The notes under the pieces were generated by a model. It was given only the letters and a program-made list of their open reading frames with translations. It did not search any database and had not been told where the DNA came from. Shown in pieces: positions 5,231 to 9,911 of a DNA stretch of 9,911 bases. The DNA comes from Flavobacteriales bacterium (GTDB taxonomy: Bacteria > Bacteroidota > Bacteroidia > Flavobacteriales_F > PHOS-HE28), in assembly GCA_020437875.1 (NCBI GenBank), contig JAGQVR010000101.1, positions 1-9,911 on the forward strand. Reading direction: 5' to 3'. Every line of letters starts with the position of its first letter. The stretch's first letter is position 1. Both the position numbers and the translations under genes were made by a program.

Positions 5231-5989
5231 ATGCTTCGCAGGATATCGCGCAGGATCACCGGTCGCGAGCGCACCACGGAAGGCGATCGGCAGCTGGGCT
5301 TCGTACTGGCCTTCGTTGCCGGGGCCGTGAACGCGGGCGGCTTCCTGGCAGTGAAGCGCTACACCTCGCATATGACCGGTATCGTGTCGTCCATGGCGGA
5401 CGACCTGGTGATGGGCGAGCATCGGGTATTGCTCATGGGTGCGGGTGCGGTGCTTTCCTTTCTCACCGGTGCCGCCTGTTCAGCCGTGCTCATCAACTTC
5501 TCCCGACGACGACGCCTGCACAGTGAGTTCGCCCTGCCCCTGCTGCTGGAGGCCTTACTGCTCCTGGTGTTCGGGCTGCTGGGTCCGCGCGCGGCCCATA
5601 CCGGTAGTGGCGCCGTTCCGGTCCTGGTGCTCACGCTCTGTTTCCTCATGGGCCTGCAGAATGCGGTGATCACCAAGGTGTCCAACGCCGTGATCCGCAC
5701 CACGCACGTTACCGGTATCATCACGGACCTGGGCATCCAGCTGGGCCGGTTGGTCTACTACAACGCGCCATCGCGTAATGCCCTTCCTCGAGTGGCCGCC
5801 GACATGGAGCGCTTGTGCACACTGGCCGGGCTCTTCACCTGCTTCTTCGCCGGTGGGGTTTCTGGGGCCTTCGGTTTCAAGCACCTTGGCTATGTGAGCA
5901 CGCTGCCGCTGGCCGCCTTGCTCATCGCGCTCGCGGCACTGCCGGTGTGGGATGACCTGCGTGGATACATGCGAGCGGGGAACGGATAG
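5231..5989 (+). CDS. YoaK/DUF1275 family integral membrane protein
   Basis: This 252-residue protein has about six hydrophobic segments (about 22-42, 66-90, 100-118, 127-147, 195-215 and 220-240). It carries the two family signatures: AGAVNAGGFLAVKRYTSHMTG (30-50) and, in the second half, MGLQNAVITKVSNAVIRTTHVTG (140-162). TSHMTG and TTHVTG occupy equivalent places, suggesting an internal duplication typical of small transporters. The family is an inner-membrane protein of unknown substrate; transport is likely but unproved. Length is usual for the family. The N-terminus is basic (RRISRRITGRER), so it should face the cytoplasm. AAGGA lies 8 bases before the ATG. The gene appears monocistronic; upstream lies the long repeat-bearing spacer and downstream a ~300-bp gap. 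Confidence 0.92.
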   Translation: MLRRISRRITGRERTTEGDRQLGFVLAFVAGAVNAGGFLAVKRYTSHMTGIVSSMADDLVMGEHRVLLMGAGAVLSFLTGAACSAVLINFSRRRRLHSEFALPLLLEALLLLVFGLLGPRAAHTGSGAVPVLVLTLCFLMGLQNAVITKVSNAVIRTTHVTGIITDLGIQLGRLVYYNAPSRNALPRVAADMERLCTLAGLFTCFFAGGVSGAFGFKHLGYVSTLPLAALLIALAALPVWDDLRGYMRAGNG

Positions 5990-6286
5990 GGAGGTGGCGG
6001 TAGGGCCCGAGCGGCTACGCTCAGTGGATCCTGTTCGAGGCTGCAACGCATCTACATGGTTTACCGGAATGGCGCCATACAGGAGTTTCGGAACTCCGCC
6101 TCCCGAAGTGCTTTCGCCAGGATTTGGTAGGTGGAGCAGAGGTAGCCCTGTTCAGATACGCCGCGAACCATGGGATGGCGGGCAGACCTCCACGGTCCAC
6201 CTCACCCTGTTCGTAAGCCCGTTCGCCCCGCGCCTTGATGGAAAGGAGCGTGTTGCAAATTCGTATGTAAGAAGGCGAAGGACTTC
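5990..6286. other. Gene-free spacer
   Basis: No frame here has a credible start, host-like codons or recognisable motifs on either strand. I see no tRNA, strong hairpin or repeat. The promoter of the following HTH gene should be in its right part; TTGCAAATTCGTATGTAAG near 6253-6271 is the AT-richest piece but does not clearly match the Bacteroidota promoter consensus. Confidence 0.5.
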
Positions 6287-6733
6287 ATGACTGCCATGGA
6301 CTGGAGCTCTTACGACGAGCCATGCCATACCATTTGCATGGGCGATGGAAGCTCGCCTTCGGTGCAGACCCTGGCGCGCTTCAATCTGCATCCCAAGGTC
6401 TATAGTGCGCTGTACGGTTCGGGCGAGGACCATGGTCTGGATCGGCGGGAGCATATCCTGGCACGGATCACCCCACGCGAATTACTCTTCATTGAGCTCG
6501 TTTGCCTGAATCCCGAACGAACGGATGAGGAGATCCGGGCCGCAGTTGGGCTACAGGAACGGACCGTGCTGGCCTACTACACGCATTTGGGCAGGAACTT
6601 CAAGGTGCGGAACAGTGAGCAACTGAGGCATTGGGCCTTCAAGAACCGGCTGTTCAGGACGGCCGATGAAGCTCCAGCGGAAGAGCCGCCGGATCTGGGC
6701 TTCGACCCGTGGGTCCGGTGGCGGTGCGGGTAA
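6287..6733 (+). CDS. Orphan LuxR/GerE-type helix-turn-helix regulator
   Basis: This 148-residue protein has a C-terminal GerE-like DNA-binding domain at about 60-123. ITPRELLFIELVCL is helix 1. ERTDEEIRAAVGLQERTVLAYYTHLGRNF holds the helix-turn-helix, with TVLAYYTHLGRNFKV as recognition helix, and RNSEQLRHWAFKNRLF is helix 4. It follows the family pattern of LTPRE, then KEIA, then TVKxH, then K..VRNR.QA. The first ~55 residues show neither a receiver (no Asp-phosphoacceptor core) nor an autoinducer domain, so the input, if any, is not evident. An alternative ATG at 6296 would shorten it by three residues; AAGGA lies just upstream of 6287. It is a single gene convergent with the membrane regulator at 6819-7727. 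The target is unknown. Confidence 0.8.
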   Translation: MTAMDWSSYDEPCHTICMGDGSSPSVQTLARFNLHPKVYSALYGSGEDHGLDRREHILARITPRELLFIELVCLNPERTDEEIRAAVGLQERTVLAYYTHLGRNFKVRNSEQLRHWAFKNRLFRTADEAPAEEPPDLGFDPWVRWRCG

Positions 6734-6753
6734 CCAGGTCCAGGTCCGTCCCG

Positions 6754-6778
6754 CCGATCATCCGTTATGCATGATCGG
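6754..6778. terminator. Hairpin between convergent genes, possible bidirectional terminator
   Basis: CCGATCAT (6754-6761) and ATGATCGG (6771-6778) form a perfect 8-bp stem around a 9-base loop, in the 85-bp gap between two convergent genes. No T-run follows on either strand, so termination is inferred from position only. Confidence 0.4.
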
Positions 6779-6818
6779 GCCCCGCTTCGATCTGTTGCCT
6801 GTTGTGGTGTGCCCCCCC

Positions 6819-7727
6819 TCACTCCCCCAGCACCAGCCGATAGCCCACACCGCGGATGTTCACGATGCGCACGTTCGCGTCGGCCTCCAACTTCTTGCGG
6901 AGCTTGGAGACGAACACATCCAGGGTGCGGCCCACGTAGTCACCTTCATCGCCCCAAACCGTTGCCAGGATCTTCTCGCGCTCCACGGTGTCATTGGGGG
7001 AGGCGGATAGCAGCTGGAGGAGATCGGCCTCCTTGCTGGTGAGGCGCACCCGCTCATTCTTGAAGGACAATTCCATGTTCCGGGCGTTGAACAGGAACTC
7101 GCCGATGCGGACCACGTTGGGGTCATCGATGTTCGCCGTTGGCCTTCTTCTTTTCCGAACGAACGCAAAGATGCCAAGGAGGAGGAGCGCAACGGGTATC
7201 GACCACAACCACCTTCGAGCGGAGGGTGGTCCGGGCCCCGGGACGCTGGCCTCATCATGCTGCGTCACACCCTGGAAGGCCGCCATGTCCTGCTCCAGAA
7301 TGGTGAACCACAGTTCGTAGCAGGCCACGGGTTGGCGGCGACCCATGCACGGCATCATGCTGTTCTCTGGAACGAGTGCGGCCTGCCAGCTATGCACCAC
7401 CACGTTCGAGTCGCAGGAGACGAATTCAACGAGGTAGCGCGTTGCGACCTTCGTAGTGCGCACGATGCTGTCCACCGTCGTGGTGACCAAGCTGGGTTCG
7501 AACCCGAAGTCGTTCGCGAAGCGGATCCGGTAACGATCACCATCCCGCTCCACCGGCCGCACGACGGAGGAAGAGTCACCAGCGGCCAAGAGGACCTCGT
7601 GACCGATCAGGCGCATGGCCACTTCCACCTGTCGCTCCTCCTTCGTCGCCCGATCATCTGAACCCGCGGAGCAGGGAAAAGCGGTGAGGAGGAGCACGGC
7701 CACGAGGGCGCCGGACCGAATGGACAT
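6819..7727 (-). CDS. Membrane-anchored winged-helix transcription regulator (exported sensor, C-terminal OmpR/PhoB-type domain)
   Basis: The 302-residue protein has an N-terminal signal-like segment (residues 5-20), an exported domain (about 21-170), one membrane segment (WLWSIPVALLLLGIFAFV, 173-190) ending in RKRRR, and a cytoplasmic Trans_reg_C winged helix (about 203-300). In the last, LTSKEADLLQLL, the recognition helix VGRTLDVFVSKLRKKL (265-280) and the wing IVNIRGVGYRLV (288-299) match OmpR/PhoB DNA-binding domains closely. There is no receiver domain. The exported part has Cys105, Cys127 and Cys136, which may form a disulfide. It thus resembles ToxR/CadC one-component regulators turned around, with the DNA-binding domain last instead of first. 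I believe this layout recurs in Bacteroidota. It is divergent from the TonB-C-like gene at 7857, a likely target. FPC near residue 19 is not a proper lipobox. Confidence 0.88.
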   Translation of the reverse strand: MSIRSGALVAVLLLTAFPCSAGSDDRATKEERQVEVAMRLIGHEVLLAAGDSSSVVRPVERDGDRYRIRFANDFGFEPSLVTTTVDSIVRTTKVATRYLVEFVSCDSNVVVHSWQAALVPENSMMPCMGRRQPVACYELWFTILEQDMAAFQGVTQHDEASVPGPGPPSARRWLWSIPVALLLLGIFAFVRKRRRPTANIDDPNVVRIGEFLFNARNMELSFKNERVRLTSKEADLLQLLSASPNDTVEREKILATVWGDEGDYVGRTLDVFVSKLRKKLEADANVRIVNIRGVGYRLVLGE

Positions 7728-7856
7728 GCGGCGAAGCTATCAGCTCAACCTCTTGCTTTTGAATGAATTACTCTTGGTTTACACTATTTTACCCACTGTT
7801 GAACCACTTCGGGATCCACGCCGAACACCTTTGGCCGAACACTAGAACCAAAGGCC
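7728..7856. promoter_or_regulatory. Divergent promoter region between regulator and TonB-C-like gene
   Basis: This AT-rich 129-bp spacer must hold the start sites of both flanking genes. On the plus strand, TTTG (7758-7761) and TATTTTAC (7785-7792) loosely resemble the Bacteroidota -33 TTTG and -7 TAnnTTTG boxes, but the 23-base spacing is long and the -7 match partial. I see no clear operator dyad. Confidence 0.35.
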
Positions 7857-8876
7857 ATGAAAGCAACAACGCTCGTCGGTGGAATGTCACTCGTGTTGGT
7901 CGCCACAGCGATCCTCGGAACCTCCGCGACCCTTCCGGAAGGATGTGGCGCACGGGCAGCCGCGGTCCCGTTCTTCGACCCCTTGAAGAACGGTCGAGCA
8001 GCCACGGTGTGGGAGCCATGGTTGGACCCGTTTGTCTTCTTCTCGGACAAGGCCTATGTGGTGCAGGCCGTTCCAAGGAACGGAGCCGGGATCACGGAGG
8101 CGGCATTCGTTGGAGGCAATGAAGGCCTGGTCGGTTACTTGAAAGGGAACATCCTGCCACAGATCCGACCCGGCATCGGATGGCTGAAGCCGCCGGTGGT
8201 GCAGTTCAATCTGAATGAGGAAGGAGGCGCGATCGATGTCGTGTTGACCGGAACTTCCGGGAACGTGGAGTTGGATGCCCGACTGGTGCAGGTGGTCGAG
8301 CAGATGCCGCGTTGGATACCGGCGAGGGACGCGAAAGGGAATGCGATCCAGCAGGCCTTCGCCTTCAATGTCGTTCAAGCCGGATGCGATCAACAGCCGC
8401 CGACACTGGAGGTGAGCATGTACGCGGTTCCCTTGACCGATCGGAAGGCCGCGCTTGAGCATCCGTACGACCTCGACTTCCGGCTGGAGAAGACCGGGGC
8501 GGACACGTACGCGCTGATCACGACCATGGAACTGCACGGCGGGAGCTTCTACGTGTCGCCATTCGCCAAGCGTGACTTCAAGGGGATGTTCCGTGTGGAG
8601 GTCGCGAACGAGGACCACGTGGCGTTGGCCGCTGATTTCACGGAGACCCCACGTTCCGCCGAGGTGATCGACCTGCATCCCTTTGTGGAAGGTCCGGTGA
8701 ACTGGGTGAACGTGAACACCACGTACGAGCACCGGTTGACCGTGAGCTCCAAGGAGGACTTTGATGTGGGAGGCAAGTACGTGTTCACGATCGAGCCGAA
8801 GTGTACACTGGAGGAGGTCCCCTTCTTGATCAAGCAGCGCTCCGGCGTGTTGACGATCGAGAAGTGGAAGTGCTGA
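7857..8876 (+). CDS. Exported protein with TonB C-terminal-like domain
   Basis: This 339-residue protein starts with a signal peptide (residues 1 to about 24). Residues about 82-174 look like a TonB C-terminal domain: AFVGGNEGLVGYLKGNIL, then PVVQFNLNEEGGAIDVVLTGTSGNVELDARLVQVVEQMPRW and PARDAKGNAIQQAFAFNV in the usual order. This covers the G-x-YL, V.F.v...G.i, s.n..lD..a..vv..MP.W.PA...G family pattern. True TonB proteins have an inner-membrane anchor and proline-rich linker before this domain; both are missing, so energising a receptor is unlikely. The C-terminal half (175-339) is a beta-rich region I do not recognise. Four cysteines (30, 177, one near 312, and the last residue) could make two disulfides. 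It is divergent from the membrane regulator and precedes a lipoprotein gene by 51 bases. Confidence 0.8.
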   Translation: MKATTLVGGMSLVLVATAILGTSATLPEGCGARAAAVPFFDPLKNGRAATVWEPWLDPFVFFSDKAYVVQAVPRNGAGITEAAFVGGNEGLVGYLKGNILPQIRPGIGWLKPPVVQFNLNEEGGAIDVVLTGTSGNVELDARLVQVVEQMPRWIPARDAKGNAIQQAFAFNVVQAGCDQQPPTLEVSMYAVPLTDRKAALEHPYDLDFRLEKTGADTYALITTMELHGGSFYVSPFAKRDFKGMFRVEVANEDHVALAADFTETPRSAEVIDLHPFVEGPVNWVNVNTTYEHRLTVSSKEDFDVGGKYVFTIEPKCTLEEVPFLIKQRSGVLTIEKWKC

Positions 8877-8927
8877 GCGGTTCAGGGTTCCGTTGAAGCA
8901 CCCGCCAAGTGCTATGTTCGATCCATC

Positions 8928-9401
8928 ATGTGGAAGGCGGGGACTCTTCTGGTCGTATTGCTCGCGTGCGCGTGTGATCGCGCTCCGCGCCCAGTGATCC
9001 CTTCAGAGGCTGATCATGAACGGATCGGCTTCGTGGATACCATCGCCGCCTACCGCACCGCGATCAGCGACTACATCCTGGCCATGGACACAACGGATGC
9101 AGTGCTTCCAGACACCGTGTACATCGGCCGGCACATGGACTTCCCACGGATCGAGCTGCCAGGGGTGATGGTGGGGAGAACAGTACGTATGGTTGAGCCA
9201 GGTGAGGTTGAGAAGGATAAGCACGTTGCGCCGTTCGCCTTGCTGAACGTCTTTGCCACCATGACACCGGACGAGGTGGAGTTCTTCGTTGTCCGCTTCG
9301 GACAAGGACTACGGCACCGAACGGATGGCGCTGATGACAGGCATCTGTATTACCGCGTTGGGGAAGGCGGGGAGTTGGTGTTGGAGCGTGTGGGGCGTTG
9401 A
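8928..9401 (+). CDS. Putative lipoprotein, function unknown
   Basis: I do not recognise this 157-residue protein. A hydrophobic start ends in LLAC (residues 11-14), a fair lipobox, with a second Cys at 16 and DR after it, so it is probably anchored at Cys14. The mature part is acidic, with DTxDAVLPDTVYIGRHMDFPR in the middle and a beta-like end (LYYRVGEGGELVLERVGR). No transmembrane segment or catalytic motif is visible. It lies 51 bases after the TonB-C-like gene on the same strand with no terminator between them, so the two may share a transcript. Codon usage is host-like. No Shine-Dalgarno site is evident, which is ordinary in Bacteroidota. The next gene is convergent, with a 20-base gap. 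Confidence 0.7.
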   Translation: MWKAGTLLVVLLACACDRAPRPVIPSEADHERIGFVDTIAAYRTAISDYILAMDTTDAVLPDTVYIGRHMDFPRIELPGVMVGRTVRMVEPGEVEKDKHVAPFALLNVFATMTPDEVEFFVVRFGQGLRHRTDGADDRHLYYRVGEGGELVLERVGR

Positions 9402-9421
9402 GGCGCTGGCAACAGGGCCAT

Positions 9422-9911
9422 TCACCCCCGCAGGATCACCAACGTCTGGCCATGCTTCTTCCCGGTCTTCAGCAGCAATTGTTCCCTGCCCTTGCCGCGT
9501 CGCAGGATCGCGCGAGCCGTGTTCGGCGGGATGCGGCCCTCATTGTGCGCGATCACCTGCAACTGGTTGTAGCCATACCCGAGGTCGAGCCGCAGCTTCA
9601 CTGGTTCGTGGGTGAGGCCGTACGCAACGAGTACCGGAATGCCGTTCAGGAGCACGCTGATCGTATCGCCATCCACCTCCGCATCGTCCCAGAGCGAGAG
9701 CGTTACACGTTGCCGCTTGCTGGTGAAAGTGGCCAGTGTGTCCATGGCCACCTCGTCCAATGCTGGTGCGGGCGGTAGCGGCGGGTCGGTGGGTTTCCGG
9801 AAGCCAAGGTGGTAGCGCATCACCAGGGCCAGGTGGTCATCGCTCGCCTGGGTGGTGACGGAACTTCCTTGGAAGCTGCTAGCGCTGGTCCATGCCGGTG
9901 CGGGGTCGAGG
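9422..9911 (-). CDS. C-terminal part of a larger protein with a Bacteroidota-type beta-sandwich end domain (5' end outside window)
   Basis: The frame stays open from the stop at 9422 to the right edge, so the GTG near 9823 is internal and not a start. The visible ~162 residues include a segment LALVMRYHLGFRKP (about 30-43), a proline-rich linker (PTDPPLPPAPALDE), and an end domain. That domain has SLWDDAEVDGDTISVLLNG, then LRLDLGYGYNQLQVIAHNEG and PPNTA. The VDGD...LLNG...NEG..PPNTA sequence is a recurring C-terminal module of exported or surface-linked Bacteroidota proteins; its function is, to my knowledge, undefined. The pre-linker part could be the end of a beta-barrel or receptor domain, but too little is visible to say. 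It is convergent with the lipoprotein gene, 20 bases away. Confidence 0.65.
   Translation of the reverse strand, partial: LDPAPAWTSASSFQGSSVTTQASDDHLALVMRYHLGFRKPTDPPLPPAPALDEVAMDTLATFTSKRQRVTLSLWDDAEVDGDTISVLLNGIPVLVAYGLTHEPVKLRLDLGYGYNQLQVIAHNEGRIPPNTARAILRRGKGREQLLLKTGKKHGQTLVILRG

Noticed and set aside
4825..5277. Minus-strand 150-codon frame with heptads as a real gene
   Set aside because: The heptads follow from the 21-bp DNA period and appear on both strands. There is no plausible N-terminal domain and a stop lies inside the array. Kept only as a question in the findings.
5952..6290. Plus-strand open frame after the YoaK-family gene
   Set aside because: It overlaps that gene's end, has no motif, and its composition is that of non-coding DNA.
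7257..7661. Plus-strand frame opposite the membrane regulator
   Set aside because: It is a His/Arg-rich antisense shadow of a gene with clear signal, membrane and winged-helix domains.
9289..9815. Plus-strand frames across the convergent junction and the last gene
   Set aside because: They are shadows; one runs through the lipoprotein end in another frame and the others are antisense to the VDGD/NEG domain gene.
9422..9823. Complete 133-residue gene starting at the GTG near 9823
   Set aside because: The frame is open upstream to the window edge with sensible residues, so this is the end of a longer protein.

Overview
The window looks like chromosome of a fairly GC-rich member of the Bacteroidota, probably a Flavobacteriales-like lineage. 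The pointers are a CarB that stops just after the ATP-grasp region with no C-terminal MGS-like domain, a TonB-C-type exported protein, a membrane regulator with a C-terminal winged helix, Cys lipoproteins and few strong Shine-Dalgarno sites. The lineage is inferred from gene style, not from a marker gene.

Left third (about 409-3700), an accessory region of lower GC. The window opens in the 3' part of carB. The last ~33 codons of carB are present twice. One copy (421-519) finishes the gene in codon usage unlike the rest of carB. A second, displaced copy (998-1120) lies just after one lipoprotein gene (516-998). The lipoprotein start overlaps the first carB stop, and its stop overlaps the ATG of the second tail, so the unit looks like an insertion that swapped the host gene's tail. 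Next come an AlbA_2/GHKL-type ATP-binding protein (1221-2654) and a convergent protein with a HEPN-like R-X4-H motif (2770-3480, minus). A degenerate tRNA-like sequence follows on the minus strand (3521-3594); its 3' end is repeated in inverted orientation.

Middle (3700-6290). A fibronectin type III protein (minus, with a good terminator) is followed by a 738-bp gene-free stretch. This holds a 16-bp direct repeat, a 22-bp perfect palindrome and, four bases later, an exact-register array of eighteen degenerate 21-bp repeats. A YoaK/DUF1275 membrane protein follows, with a possible hairpin over its ribosome binding site.

Right third (6290-9911). A short orphan LuxR-type HTH protein converges on a membrane-anchored winged-helix regulator with an exported sensor domain. 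That regulator is divergent from an exported protein with a TonB-C-like domain, followed by a lipoprotein. The window ends inside a minus-strand protein with a Bacteroidota-type C-terminal domain. The regulator/TonB-C pair is the most plausible functional unit here; most other genes seem independent. The best candidates for something undescribed are the carB tail-swap cassette and the palindrome plus 21-bp array.
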